Shown here piece by piece: positions 33,239 through 42,752 of a stretch of DNA of 64,000 nt; the first letter of the stretch is position 1, and every line of letters starts with the position of its first letter. The position numbers and the translations under genes are program-made. The notes under the pieces are model-generated. The model had not been told where the DNA came from, made no database searches, and was given only the letters and a program-made list of their open reading frames with translations. Source of the stretch: Candidatus Enterococcus ferrettii (GTDB lineage: Bacteria; Bacillota; Bacilli; Lactobacillales; Enterococcaceae); contig NZ_JAFREL010000016.1 of the NCBI RefSeq assembly GCF_017377655.1, positions 1 through 64,000 on the forward strand, given 5' to 3'.

Positions 33239-34408
33239 ATGGAAATGAATAGAAACTTAATTACCAAATTTGCGGAGGTCTTTGGACCAAGGGAAACCAG
33301 CCATTACTTCTCACCTGGCCGGATCAACCTAATTGGTGAGCATACCGATTATAATGGCGGTCATGTTTTCCCTGCTTCCATTACTTATGGAACTTACGGT
33401 GTCTCTAGTCCTCGCGAAGATAAAAAGGTTTTGGTTTACTCAACCAACTTTGATGAATTAGGCGTCATCAGCTTTTCTTTAGATGATTTATCTTTTGACA
33501 AAAATGCCGATTGGGCGAACTATGTGAAAGGGATGATTCTTAAAACTAAAGAAGCCGGCTTCACAATTGATCACGGGTTTGAGCTGCTGGTAGATGGAAC
33601 AATTCCTAATGGTGCGGGTCTTTCCAGCAGTGCCTCATTAGAATTATTGGTGGGTGTCGTTTTAGAAGACCTTTTTCAGCTCGATATTGACCGCTTAACC
33701 TTGGTCAAGCTGGGACAAAAAGTCGAAAATGAATTTATCGGGGTTAACTCAGGTATTATGGACCAATTTGCTATCGGTTTTGGTGAAAAAGATAAGGCCA
33801 TTTTACTCGATACAAATACTTTAGAATATGAACTGGTGCCAGTAGAACTTGACGGTTACGCAATCGTTATCATGAATACCAATAAACGTCGTGAGCTGGC
33901 TGATTCAAAATACAACGAACGTCGCGGCGAATGCGAAGAAGCTCTTTCTCGTCTGCAAAAGAAATTGGATATTGACTCATTAGGTGATTTGGACGAAGAA
34001 ACCTTCGAAGCTAATCTTAATTTATTAGGTGATGATATTTTAATTAAGCGCGCCCGCCATGCAGTGACAGAGAACCAACGAACATTGATTGCTAAACAGG
34101 AATTAGTTCAAGGCAACTTAACCGCTTTTGGACAATTATTGAATGATTCGCATACCTCTTTGCGTGATGATTATGAAGTTACCGGATTAGAATTAGATAC
34201 CTTAGTTGCAGCAGCACAAAAACAATCCGGTGTGTTAGGTGCACGTATGACCGGTGCCGGCTTTGGTGGATGCGCGATCGCTGTCGTTGAAGAATCAGCG
34301 ATTCCAACCTTCAAAAACAATGTTTATGACGACTACTTGAACACCGTTGGTTATGCACCAGAATTTTATGTCGCTCATATCGGCAGCGGCACTACAAAAT
34401 TAGGATAA
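33239..34408 (+). CDS. galK: Galactokinase
   Basis: GHMP kinase of 389 residues, the normal length. The substrate motif GRINLIGEHTDYNGG (about 27-41), the ATP-binding GAGLSSSASLE and the C-terminal GARMTGAGFGGC motif are all present. It phosphorylates galactose at C1. It is translated with galM (2-nt gap) and followed by a strong terminator, so this galMK unit depends on galT/galE elsewhere. Confidence 0.97.
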   Translation: MEMNRNLITKFAEVFGPRETSHYFSPGRINLIGEHTDYNGGHVFPASITYGTYGVSSPREDKKVLVYSTNFDELGVISFSLDDLSFDKNADWANYVKGMILKTKEAGFTIDHGFELLVDGTIPNGAGLSSSASLELLVGVVLEDLFQLDIDRLTLVKLGQKVENEFIGVNSGIMDQFAIGFGEKDKAILLDTNTLEYELVPVELDGYAIVIMNTNKRRELADSKYNERRGECEEALSRLQKKLDIDSLGDLDEETFEANLNLLGDDILIKRARHAVTENQRTLIAKQELVQGNLTAFGQLLNDSHTSLRDDYEVTGLELDTLVAAAQKQSGVLGARMTGAGFGGCAIAVVEESAIPTFKNNVYDDYLNTVGYAPEFYVAHIGSGTTKLG

Positions 34409-34415
34409 CTTTAGT

Positions 34416-34443
34416 TAACGCCAGTTAATTCTGGCGTTTTTTG
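34416..34443 (+). terminator. Terminator of galMK
   Basis: AACGCCAG/CTGGCGTT stem, TTAATT loop, then TTTT. Confidence 0.9.
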
Positions 34444-34599
34444 TTCTGCATCCTGAAACATCTCTAATAAATCACGTGCGGCCCCTTGAATATTTACTTC
34501 AAAAGCGAACATTACTAAGTAAAAACGAATCTTTTTTCACTTTTTTATCACTACGGGCGCAGTTTTATGATAAAATGACAACAAAATAGGAGGGGTTGG

Positions 34600-36048
34600 A
34601 TGGACGCATTTTTAACGAATTTTAATTCTATTATTTGGGGAGCACCGATGATTTTTCTAATTTTGGGAATCGGGGTTGTGCTCACCGTAGGTTGTCGAGG
34701 CATCCAAATTCGCCGTTTGCCATTAGCTTTAAAGTATATGGTGAAAAACGAAGAAGGCGGTCAAGGTGACGTAACAAGTTTCCAAGCCTTATGTACAGCC
34801 TTATCTGCTACAATCGGTACTGGTAATATTGTTGGGGTGGCAACAGCGATCGTAGCTGGCGGGCCGGGAGCTTTGTTCTGGCTGGAGCTGGCCGGATTAT
34901 TGGGAATGGCAACGAAATATGCGGAAGGCTTGCTGGCGGTAAAATATCGTACCTTTGATGATCATGGCAATGCCTTGGGTGGTCCCTTTTACTACATTGA
35001 AAATGGTCTAGGGAAAAACTGGCGCTGGTTAGCAAAAATGTTTGCTTTCTTCGGTGCAATTGCTGGATTGATTGGAATCGGAACGCTTACTCAGATCAAT
35101 GGGATTACTTCAGCTGCTGAAACATTCTTTGATCCGAACCGATTGAATACCGTTAGTCTGTTTGGCAATGACTATACTTTAGCCACCATTATCTCCGGGA
35201 TCGTAGTAACTCTTTTAGTAGCTATCGTATTAATTGGCGGTGTACAGCGGATCGCCCGAGTCTCTGAAATTATTGTTCCATTAATGATTGTCATTTATGT
35301 AGGTCTTTGCTTGTTCATGATTATTTTAAATATTGGCAAATTACCAAGTGTTATTGTAGAAATTGTTCAAAGTGCCTTTGGTTTACGAGCTGTTTCTGGT
35401 GGTGCGCTGGGTGCTATGATGATTGCCATGCAAAAAGGGATTGCCCGCGGGATTTTCTCTAACGAATCTGGTTTAGGGAGTGCACCGATTGCTGCCGCTG
35501 CTGCTCAATCAAAAGAACCTGTTCGCCAAGGTCTTGTATCTATGACAGGAACGTTTATCGACACAATCATCGTTTGTAACATGACGGGGATGGCAATTAT
35601 TCTTACAGGTGCTTGGCAAACTGGTCTCGAAGGATCAGCTGTAACAATCTACGCTTTTACAGAAGCTTTGCCAATTTCGCAAACTATTGCTTCACTGTTA
35701 TTAATGATTTGTTTGTCCTTCTTTGCCTTTACCACTATCTTGGGCTGGAACTATTATTCTGAACGCTGCTTAAGTTATCTAACCAACGGGAATACGAAAT
35801 TCTCTTCTGCTTTCCGAATCGTTTACATTGCAGCAGTATTTATCGGCCCTTACTTAACAGTAACAGCTGTTTGGACCATTGCCGATATCTTCAACGGCTT
35901 AATGGCCTTTCCAAATATTATCGCACTGATTCTTCTAAGTCCGGTAGTATTTAAGGAAACAAAATCTTATTTTGCTCGTTTGAAAGAAGCAAATGGCGGA
36001 GAACTGCCTTCTGTGCCATTATCTGGTGTTTCTATAGATGAAGAGTAA
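34600..36048 (+). CDS. AGCS family sodium:amino acid symporter
   Basis: Membrane protein of 482 residues with about 11 hydrophobic segments, matching the alanine/glycine:cation symporter family. Family motifs: ALSATIGTGNIVGVATAI and GGPGALFWLELAGLLGMATKYAE near the N-terminus, GIARGIFSNESGLGSAPIAAAAAQ in the middle. It imports alanine or glycine with Na+. The ribosome site is AGGAGG. It is monocistronic. Confidence 0.93.
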   Translation: MDAFLTNFNSIIWGAPMIFLILGIGVVLTVGCRGIQIRRLPLALKYMVKNEEGGQGDVTSFQALCTALSATIGTGNIVGVATAIVAGGPGALFWLELAGLLGMATKYAEGLLAVKYRTFDDHGNALGGPFYYIENGLGKNWRWLAKMFAFFGAIAGLIGIGTLTQINGITSAAETFFDPNRLNTVSLFGNDYTLATIISGIVVTLLVAIVLIGGVQRIARVSEIIVPLMIVIYVGLCLFMIILNIGKLPSVIVEIVQSAFGLRAVSGGALGAMMIAMQKGIARGIFSNESGLGSAPIAAAAAQSKEPVRQGLVSMTGTFIDTIIVCNMTGMAIILTGAWQTGLEGSAVTIYAFTEALPISQTIASLLLMICLSFFAFTTILGWNYYSERCLSYLTNGNTKFSSAFRIVYIAAVFIGPYLTVTAVWTIADIFNGLMAFPNIIALILLSPVVFKETKSYFARLKEANGGELPSVPLSGVSIDEE

Positions 36049-36064
36049 TAAAAAATAAGAACTG

Positions 36065-36095
36065 AAGGGTATCAATCATCCGATTGGTGCCCTTT
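36065..36095 (+). terminator. Terminator of the AGCS gene
   Basis: An 11-bp stem with two G-T pairs (GGGTATCAATC/GATTGGTGCCC) around ATCC, extended by AA/TT and followed by a short T-rich stretch. Confidence 0.65.
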
Positions 36096-36164
36096 CTAGC
36101 GATTTACTTAATAAAATACTATGATTATCTTAAACTCGAAGATACATAAAAAAGGAGGATCAGT

Positions 36165-37067
36165 GTGAAGAAAAATTCAGGGCTGCTGTATGCTTTTAGT
36201 GCATACATTTTATGGGGCTTTATTCCCCTTTATTGGAAACTGCTGCCCAATGTTGGTGCAGTAGATATATTGTTTTATCGAATTATTTGGTCACTGGTCT
36301 TCATGATTATCTATTTATTATTCACTCGGAAAGTACCAGTATTTCTCCGTGAAACAAAAGAGTTGCTTAAAAATACTAAGGGTACCCTCGCTATTGTTGC
36401 TGCTGCGATTTTTATTTCTATCAATTGGGGTGTCTTCATTTATACTGTAAACTCCGGTCACGTCCAACAAGGAAGTCTGGGTTACTATATTAATCCTCTA
36501 TTTAATGTGTTGGCCGCAGCGATTTATTTGAAGGAACCCTTAACTCGTACTGCTAAAATTGCCACCTTTTGTGCTTTTATTGGAGTGGTTCTACTGACGG
36601 TACAAACCGGGGAGTTTCCTTGGGCTTCGATTATCTTAGCTGGCTCTTTCTGTCTGTATGGACTAACTAAAAAAAGCCTTAAGCTAAGTGCCGTAACCAG
36701 CATCACCTTAGAAACATTAATTATTGCTCCATTTGGTTTGATCTATTTGTTCTTCTTTTCGGAAGCAGGTTTCTTAGGCTACGACACTACGACTAATCTT
36801 TTGGCTATGGGTGCAGGTATCGTTACTGCGATTCCGTTGCTGCTATTTGCCAATGCAGCAAAGCAGTTATCCTATGTAACCTTAGGCTTTGTACAATATA
36901 TTAATCCCACAATCATGCTGGCTCTGGCAATTTTCTTATTCCACGAACCCTATGGTCTGCCGCAATTTATTGCCTTTTCCTTCATTTGGTTAGGCATTCT
37001 AATTTTTATTGTCGGCAATCTTTTGCAAGCCAAACGAATACTGAAACAGCCTGCTAAAGATCTTTAA
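36165..37067 (+). CDS. rarD: EamA family transporter RarD
   Basis: Membrane protein of 300 residues with ten hydrophobic segments in two EamA halves. The N-terminus (GLLYAFSAYILWGFIPLYWKLL) and the second-half QLSYVTLGFVQYINPTIML are characteristic of RarD. It starts at GTG 36165 with AAGGAGG upstream. The family is linked to chloramphenicol tolerance and drug/metabolite export, but the natural substrate is not known. Confidence 0.9.
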   Translation: MKKNSGLLYAFSAYILWGFIPLYWKLLPNVGAVDILFYRIIWSLVFMIIYLLFTRKVPVFLRETKELLKNTKGTLAIVAAAIFISINWGVFIYTVNSGHVQQGSLGYYINPLFNVLAAAIYLKEPLTRTAKIATFCAFIGVVLLTVQTGEFPWASIILAGSFCLYGLTKKSLKLSAVTSITLETLIIAPFGLIYLFFFSEAGFLGYDTTTNLLAMGAGIVTAIPLLLFANAAKQLSYVTLGFVQYINPTIMLALAIFLFHEPYGLPQFIAFSFIWLGILIFIVGNLLQAKRILKQPAKDL

Positions 37068-37077
37068 CTACAAATAA

Positions 37078-37125
37078 ACCCAGCAATGTCCACTAAAAAG
37101 GGAAACATTGCTGGGTTTTATTTTT
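37078..37125 (+). terminator. Terminator of rarD
   Basis: CCCAGCAATGT pairs perfectly with ACATTGCTGGG, followed by TTTTATTTTT. Between it and 37424 I see nothing else: no reading frame with a ribosome site and no clear repeat. Confidence 0.9.
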
Positions 37126-37423
37126 CCATTAGCCTTTTTTCTCATTTGAAAACCAACTAATCGGTTTTGGAACAATTATTTCTCAAAAAGAAATTACTGA
37201 TTTATCTAAATAACTGCTCACTTAATTGTTTTTCGCCTAAAGAAATGTACTACCTGTTTTCACTCCTCTTGATTAATACAACTTTCTTCACTTCCCGGAT
37301 CGTGTACATCTATTCAAAAAATTTCGCGCTCTGATAAAAAATACTTTTCGTAAGCGATACTGTTTTTCTATTGATAAATAAGACCAGCCACTGCTACCTT
37401 ACAATGAATTTGCTAGTTTTATC

Positions 37424-38161
37424 TCATTTTGGCGTATAGTCATCCGTTTTGAACAAATCCTCTGGAATCGTTTGTGAAACGTTACTAATGATAAACAGCT
37501 TTTGTTCCTCTTCAGGTCTGTTAATATTACTAATCCCAACTCCGTAAAGTTGTGGGGTCTCATCTAGATAAAGTTTAATCACTTTTCCTTCACTATTTTC
37601 ATATTGATGATAACGAACCTTCAGATCATTGGGCAATTTTTCATTTCCGCCGTTTGTTCGTTGGAAACCCTTCAAATTAAGATAATTCATTATTGGCACA
37701 CGATGCCAACGGCTGTTAGCCAACTGCTCGTCCGTTGAAAAAACTATTTCTCTATTTGGAACAGCAATTGCCAAAAAGGTTCCATCCTTGACGACTTCCT
37801 TGCGGTCAATTTTATTGCTTATTTTTTTAGCGATTGACTCCATCTCGTAGGTTACATGAACCGCCGCAGATTGTTGCGGATTATAAACATATGTACCTCG
37901 GGTATTATTCTCTGTCGAAATAAACTTATTATACTGATCAACCGTAAACTCTTCATAATCAAAACAAAAAGCTTCATCTTGGTATATCCACGCCAAAAGT
38001 GTACCTGGATAGTCAGCAGCCAGCTGATCCCCTTCTTTTTTTTCACTCATGTGACTACTTTGCTTTTCATCCTGTTTTGGTTGTCTAGCTGCATCCTTTT
38101 GAGAACAAGCACTTAAAAAAATTATACTAAGTATTAGCATGATTCGACTGAATTTCCCCAT
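37424..38161 (-). CDS. Predicted lipoprotein of unknown function
   Basis: Protein of 245 residues with a lipoprotein signal peptide (LSAC, Cys19), a polar linker of about 30 residues (KQDEKQSSHMSEKKEGDQ) and a globular domain of about 190 residues that I do not recognise. The domain has many aromatics and a conserved-looking ANSRWHRVPIMNYLNL stretch. An extended -10 element TGTATAAT lies 30 nt upstream (38191-38196 in plus coordinates). It follows the oleate hydratase terminator, so it is transcribed alone. Confidence 0.75.
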   Translation of the reverse strand: MGKFSRIMLILSIIFLSACSQKDAARQPKQDEKQSSHMSEKKEGDQLAADYPGTLLAWIYQDEAFCFDYEEFTVDQYNKFISTENNTRGTYVYNPQQSAAVHVTYEMESIAKKISNKIDRKEVVKDGTFLAIAVPNREIVFSTDEQLANSRWHRVPIMNYLNLKGFQRTNGGNEKLPNDLKVRYHQYENSEGKVIKLYLDETPQLYGVGISNINRPEEEQKLFIISNVSQTIPEDLFKTDDYTPK

Positions 38162-38222
38162 TTGTTACTCCCTTTTTTACCCTTTAATTCATTATACATC
38201 GCCCATTTTACTTTATGTAGAT

Positions 38223-38265
38223 AAAAAAACGGGAAAACCGATAAAATCAGTCTTCCCGTATTTTT
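38223..38265 (-). terminator. Terminator of the oleate hydratase gene
   Basis: Minus-strand 13-bp stem (CGGGAAGACTGAT / ATCGGTTTTCCCG with G-T pairs), 3-nt loop, followed by TTTTTTT. Confidence 0.85.
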
Positions 38266-38271
38266 CTTTGC

Positions 38272-40044
38272 TTAAATTAAATGGTTATCCTTCAAAACAT
38301 CACTAATATAGGTTCCTTCAACCTTCTTTACAAAACCCTCTACTAGCTTGCGTTCTACAAATGGCATATCCATCTCAGTCAGTTTCTTTTTATCCGTTAA
38401 ATAGTAAACAGAATTTGCTAGCGTTCGCAAATCATAGGCTGAAGCAAATACCTCTGGTACCCCACGCTCGACATCCAGCAGCTGATATACAGCCTCCATC
38501 GCTGTACGTACCGAATATTCTGTAGTAAAAACAGTATCCCGCTGCGTTTCAGCAAAGTTTCCAATAAAGGCCAAATTGGTTGAACCATTAGGAATAACTA
38601 GTGGACGATCGCCAGGTTCCCGCAACATAAAGTAAGAGGTAATAAACGGCATATAAACTGGAACGACTCTGCAAGATTCTTCTGAAAAACGTTGAATATC
38701 TTCCTCTGGTACTCCAAGATGGTACATCAGTTCTTGAACAATCTCTTTACCAGAACACTCTTCAATCGGCTTCTTAATATAATTACCTGGAGTATTGGAA
38801 AGCAATCCATACACCCACGTAACCGTTTGCTGGTCCTCTTGCTCTTTAAAATGAGGCTGACGATGGGTTGCAAAGCTCATTAACCAATTAGAATCCTTGA
38901 TGGTAATAATTCCGCCAGTAACAATCCGACCCGTCCGTAATTTTCTTTGGGTTAACCGACTAATATAAGGTTCAATATCAAAGTTCTCCCAGGTAACAGT
39001 TGCTGAAACAAACCAGCTCTCATTCGGTAAATTATCACAAAATACTTCAGGATGACCAAATTCAGGTGACTGTTGGGCTAAATTTTTCCAAAGCTTCCAG
39101 CTACCGCCTAAATCATGTGTAATGGGTGCAGGTGTATAATGATCGCCTTCGGTTGAACTTTCTGTAATGGAGCCATTGGTAACAAAAACCAAATCTTTTT
39201 GAGTTAAATCAATGGTTTCGGCTTTACCCGCTTTGGTCATCATAATTTTTTTAGCTGTCTTGCTATCAGACTGAATATCTACTTCAATGTTCTCGATTTT
39301 TGTTTCGTATTGAAAATCTACTCCTTGATCCTTTAAGAAGCTTAGTAGCGGTTTGACTAATGATTCGTATTGATTATAGCGTGTAAATTTCAAAGCTGTG
39401 AAATCAGGCAGTCCTGTAATATGATGAATAAAACGCATAACATAGCGGCGCATTTCAATTGCAGAATGCCATTTTTCAAAGGCAAACATTGAGCACCAAT
39501 ACAACCAGAAATTTGAGGCAAAAAATTCCTCACCAAAGACATCCTCAATCCGCTTACCAATTAACTGATCCTCCGAAGTCATAAATAGTTCAACCAATTC
39601 TCGTTGAGCCTTTTTCGATAATGTAAATTCTCCATCATCAGCAGCTCGTTCACCACGATTATGAATAATTCGACAGTTAGACGAATTAGGATCATCGTGG
39701 TCTAGCCAATAAAATTCATCCAAAACTGATGCATCTTCAACTTCTAAGGATGGTACTGAACGAAACAAATCCCATAAGCATTCAAAGTGATTTTCCATTT
39801 CGCGACCGCCACGAGTAACAAATCCATCATGAGGAATAAACTTGCCATCCAACGAACCTCCTGAAAGAGACAACTCTTCAAAAATGTGAATATGCTCCCC
39901 CTTCATGTGTCCATCACGAATTAAGAACACAGCTGCTGCCAATCCAGCCAGACCTGCGCCTACAATATAAGCACTTTTATCCTCTACGCCCTCTGGTTTT
40001 CTGCTTTTAGCAAACGCTTCGTAATTCCCATTTGTATACCTCAT
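38272..40044 (-). CDS. ohyA: Oleate hydratase
   Basis: Flavoprotein of 590 residues from the ATG at 40044 (site AAGGAGG); an in-frame upstream ATG has no ribosome site and adds 33 unrelated residues. It belongs to the family once called myosin-cross-reactive antigen, which adds water to the cis-9 double bond of oleate to give 10-hydroxystearate, detoxifying host fatty acids. The FAD motif is [10 protein letters not shown] and the catalytic region [14 protein letters not shown] follows near residues 80-95. Length fits the family (about 560-590). It is monocistronic. Confidence 0.95.
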   Translation of the reverse strand: MRYTNGNYEAFAKSRKPEGVEDKSAYIVGAGLAGLAAAVFLIRDGHMKGEHIHIFEELSLSGGSLDGKFIPHDGFVTRGGREMENHFECLWDLFRSVPSLEVEDASVLDEFYWLDHDDPNSSNCRIIHNRGERAADDGEFTLSKKAQRELVELFMTSEDQLIGKRIEDVFGEEFFASNFWLYWCSMFAFEKWHSAIEMRRYVMRFIHHITGLPDFTALKFTRYNQYESLVKPLLSFLKDQGVDFQYETKIENIEVDIQSDSKTAKKIMMTKAGKAETIDLTQKDLVFVTNGSITESSTEGDHYTPAPITHDLGGSWKLWKNLAQQSPEFGHPEVFCDNLPNESWFVSATVTWENFDIEPYISRLTQRKLRTGRIVTGGIITIKDSNWLMSFATHRQPHFKEQEDQQTVTWVYGLLSNTPGNYIKKPIEECSGKEIVQELMYHLGVPEEDIQRFSEESCRVVPVYMPFITSYFMLREPGDRPLVIPNGSTNLAFIGNFAETQRDTVFTTEYSVRTAMEAVYQLLDVERGVPEVFASAYDLRTLANSVYYLTDKKKLTEMDMPFVERKLVEGFVKKVEGTYISDVLKDNHLI

Positions 40045-40446
40045 TAGTAAAGTCCTCCTTCTTTTTATGACTCTCTTAAAGGGTAGCAGTCTCCTCAAGT
40101 TTAGACAAAAATTTGAGCTCCAAATTGGTATGTTTTTTCGCATAATAAAAAACCACTAAAATCACTACCTTAACCTCGAGAACTGCTATCTTTTTGTGTC
40201 TTCGTTACTCACTGACCTCACCACATTATTATTACTACCGGTCTCACTAAGTTGAACTGCTTGCACAAGTGATTTCTCTGCTCTTTAAATTAAACTATTT
40301 TTGTTTAAAAAAGGTCCTTCTATTCACCTCTTTTCAATGCTGAAAGTGTTTATTTCTCCTTCTTTATTGTTTATTTTCCTCCTCATATTGTGTTCGTCTC
40401 AGCAATCACCTATACTTTTAAGCAAAGAAATAGAAGAGGTGACCTG

Positions 40447-41301
40447 ATGTTATTAACTGACAGAATGAAAGAATATCCTTTTTCTCCCAATGAAAAAGTC
40501 GTTATAGATTTTATTTTAGAGAAGAAGGCTTTAATCAAGGATTACTCTGTGAAAGCTATCGCTGCGGAGACCTTCACTTCCCCTTCGATTTTAGTGCAGA
40601 TTGCTCAAAAACTAGATTGTGCCGGCTGGGTAGAATTCAAAGAAAACTTCTTAACAGAAATCAATTACCTGCAAAAACACTTTCAATCCATTGATGCCAA
40701 TTTTCCCTTTTATGTCAAAGATCCGATGATGACAATCATTAAAAAAATGGGACAACTGCATGTGGAAAGTATTCAAGATACACTGTCTCTGATTTCTCAT
40801 GATGACCTTCACCAAGCCGTTCGGATCATGGAGAGAAGTAAAAAGGTTCGGATATTTGCGGTAGATCATTTGAACTATGCAGGAGAAGAATTTGTTTTTA
40901 AGCTGGGACGAATTGATAAGGAGGCTGCTATTACTCTCATCTCTGACAATCAATTTCATGCTGCTGCGATGGCTGCTCCCGATGATTGTGCCATTTGCAT
41001 TTCTTATTCTGGCGATACACCAACCTTATTAAAGACAGTTAAGCTTTTACAAAAGAATCAAGTGCCGATTATCGCAATCACCAGCATCGGCAATAATCGT
41101 CTAGCTGAGTTGGCTGATGTTGTCTTGAATACGACGACTCGAGAAAAATCTTACTCTAAAATTGCTGACTTTTCTTCATTGGCTTCGATCAATTTTATTT
41201 TAGATACTTTGTATGCCTGCTATTTTTCATTGAACTACCAGCAGAATTTAGATCACAAAGTCAGAATCGCTCAAATAATCGAAACAAATTGCGAAATCTA
41301 A
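40447..41301 (+). CDS. MurR/RpiR family transcriptional regulator
   Basis: Protein of 284 residues from the ATG at 40447 (site GAGGTG). An N-terminal helix-turn-helix of the RpiR type (NEKVVIDFILEKK...DYSVKAIAAETFTSPSILVQIAQKL) is followed by a SIS sugar-phosphate-binding domain (about 115-240; CISYSGDTPTLLKTV). Such regulators sense phosphosugars, but here no sugar gene is adjacent: oleate hydratase is divergent and a Crp/Fnr gene is convergent. The 40045-40446 gap holds both divergent promoters; none could be picked with confidence. Confidence 0.88.
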   Translation: MLLTDRMKEYPFSPNEKVVIDFILEKKALIKDYSVKAIAAETFTSPSILVQIAQKLDCAGWVEFKENFLTEINYLQKHFQSIDANFPFYVKDPMMTIIKKMGQLHVESIQDTLSLISHDDLHQAVRIMERSKKVRIFAVDHLNYAGEEFVFKLGRIDKEAAITLISDNQFHAAAMAAPDDCAICISYSGDTPTLLKTVKLLQKNQVPIIAITSIGNNRLAELADVVLNTTTREKSYSKIADFSSLASINFILDTLYACYFSLNYQQNLDHKVRIAQIIETNCEI

Positions 41302-41564
41302 AATGCAGCAAGTAAAAAAGATTAGCTTTCACAATTGAACCTTCAGTAAGAAGCTCCATAGGTTAAGCACAAATTGCTTTCTTCTAATGGCTTAATAGAT
41401 ATTGATTAAGCGGTTTTCCATCAAGGCAAACCCTCGTGACTGGCACAAGCTTGAATAAAACTCTTTTTATGTGTGTGTTTAATTAAAACAGATATGCGCA
41501 ACTTCGCCTGCCAGACTTCGTAAACTCTTAATTGACCAATGCGCTAATAACAAAATCTTATGAA

Positions 41565-41593
41565 CTGCGAAAAGCAGGACTGGCAAAAAAACG
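41565..41593. repeat. Post-terminator repeat, copy 1
   Basis: CTGCGAAAAGCA-GACT-CAAAAAAAC, matching 60601-60630 with four differences and one indel in 29 nt. In both cases, read on the minus strand, it is the T-run of a terminator plus about 17 nt after it. The rest of 41302-41564 shows no gene. Confidence 0.5.
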
Positions 41594-41675
41594 ACTAATG
41601 GATTTGTATCGCCTCCACAAATTAGACCAAAAATCTAATTTCTGGAGGTCAGTACATTACTCCACTAGTCGTTTT
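41586..41675 (-). terminator. Large nested terminator of the Crp/Fnr gene
   Basis: A composite hairpin of about 90 nt: outer stem AAAAACGACTA/TAGTCGTTTTT, middle TGGA/TCCA and GTA/TAC, inner CCTCCA-AAATTAGA / TCTAATTT-TGGAGG. On the minus strand it ends in seven T. Its 5' arm includes the stop codon of the gene. Confidence 0.8.
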
Positions 41676-42339
41676 TCACTTCTTCCACAGCTTCAGAGGA
41701 ACGAGCATGCAACTCTTCTTCATCTAAAATTAGAAAGCTGTGATTTTCTCGCTCCATTAACCCTTCTTCACATAAATTTTTCAGCAAACGAAACATATGT
41801 CGATAGCTCATGCCAATTGTCGCTGCTACATCTGTCAAATTATCTTGAAAATAGCCTTTGTATGCTCCCTGCAAAATATACGAGCACAAACGCTGTTCGC
41901 CTGTATAAAGAGCTGTAGAAACATAGTTTTGCGAGCTTAACAATAATTTTTCCGACAAGCCGCGAGCCAAATGTTGAACAAAGGTGAGATTTTGCAGCAA
42001 AAAATTGCGCTGGTGTTGATAAGGAATCACTAGGCACTCTACCTTAGACAAGGCTACAACTGATGCAGTACCAACATCACTAGTACTTGCCAATTCCATA
42101 TCACCGATTAAACCGCCAGATAAGTAATAGCTTAGTACTAAATCCTTGCCATTTGAAGCTGTCGTACAGACCTTAGCCTTGCCGGAAACAACCATGATCA
42201 AATGCTGATAAGGTTCTCCTTCATTATGAATTGTTTCCCCTGCCTTATACCAGTGAATAAAACAGTTGGTATCATGATCCGAAAGACCATACTTTCTCAA
42301 TAATTTCCGATGAACATCGGTGAGTTGATAGTTTTCCAT
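41665..42339 (-). CDS. Crp/Fnr family transcriptional regulator
   Basis: Protein of 224 residues from the ATG at 42339 (site TGGAGA); an upstream in-frame start would run through the operator. The N-terminal cyclic-nucleotide-like fold (GETIHNEGEPYQHLIMVVSGKAKVC...GGLIGDMEL) and C-terminal winged helix (NLTDVAATIGMSYRHMFRLLKNLCEEGLM) are clear. The N-terminal cysteine cluster of FNR is missing, so an iron-sulfur oxygen sensor is unlikely; the effector is unknown. A near-perfect palindrome lies between it and a divergent small membrane protein gene, suggesting control of both. Confidence 0.88.
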   Translation of the reverse strand: MENYQLTDVHRKLLRKYGLSDHDTNCFIHWYKAGETIHNEGEPYQHLIMVVSGKAKVCTTASNGKDLVLSYYLSGGLIGDMELASTSDVGTASVVALSKVECLVIPYQHQRNFLLQNLTFVQHLARGLSEKLLLSSQNYVSTALYTGEQRLCSYILQGAYKGYFQDNLTDVAATIGMSYRHMFRLLKNLCEEGLMERENHSFLILDEEELHARSSEAVEEVKND

Positions 42340-42359
42340 CTTTTTTCTCCATTTTTTCT

Positions 42360-42383
42360 CAAGTATGACATATGTCCTACTTG
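42360..42383. promoter_or_regulatory. Palindromic operator in the Crp/Fnr divergent region
   Basis: A 24-bp palindrome, CAAGTA-T-GACAT then ATGTC-C-TACTTG, with a single mismatched pair. It begins 21 nt before the Crp/Fnr start codon and 45 nt before the small gene. Two-fold symmetry and length fit a Crp/Fnr dimer site. Confidence 0.7.
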
Positions 42384-42427
42384 AATTGCAAACAATCATC
42401 TACAATAGGGTCATGGAGGTGTTCAAT

Positions 42428-42655
42428 ATGTTTTATTTACTAGGATTATTGTTGCTAGTCGCCTTGATTACCTGGAGATATCAAACAAACCAAACGAAAA
42501 AAAATGCTTATTTCCAACAAATTGATGCTTATGAAAATAAAAGAAAAGAAGCAATTTTAGAAAGAGCCAAGATTATGGCTGTCAGCAATAAGGCGCAAGC
42601 ACAACACACAAATAGCAACTACGCACAAGCTGCTTCATTAAAGAAATCAGCTTAG
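42428..42655 (+). CDS. Small single-pass membrane protein
   Basis: Protein of 75 residues from the ATG at 42428, which has GGAGGTG eight bases upstream. One N-terminal hydrophobic helix (FYLLGLLLLVALITW, about 2-16) is followed by a charged, probably helical cytoplasmic tail (KKNAYFQQIDAYENKRKEA) and a polar end rich in Ala, Gln and Asn. No known domain is seen. It is divergent from the Crp/Fnr gene and likely shares its operator. Confidence 0.7.
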   Translation: MFYLLGLLLLVALITWRYQTNQTKKNAYFQQIDAYENKRKEAILERAKIMAVSNKAQAQHTNSNYAQAASLKKSA

Positions 42656-42752
42656 TTGAAGTAACCTTGCTATCGTAAAAATCAAAAGTAAAGCAAACCC
42701 CTTAGCTTTCCTCCCCTTTCTCGTTATAATGAGAAGGAGGAGGTTTTTTGTT

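Noticed and set aside
37126..37423. Possible gene remnant between rarD and the lipoprotein
   Set aside because: No frame, repeat or clear promoter could be supported; it reads as plain AT-rich spacer.
41302..41564. Possible small gene or RNA in the RpiR to Crp/Fnr gap
   Set aside because: No frame with a ribosome site, promoter or stable hairpin apart from the terminator and the repeat reported above.
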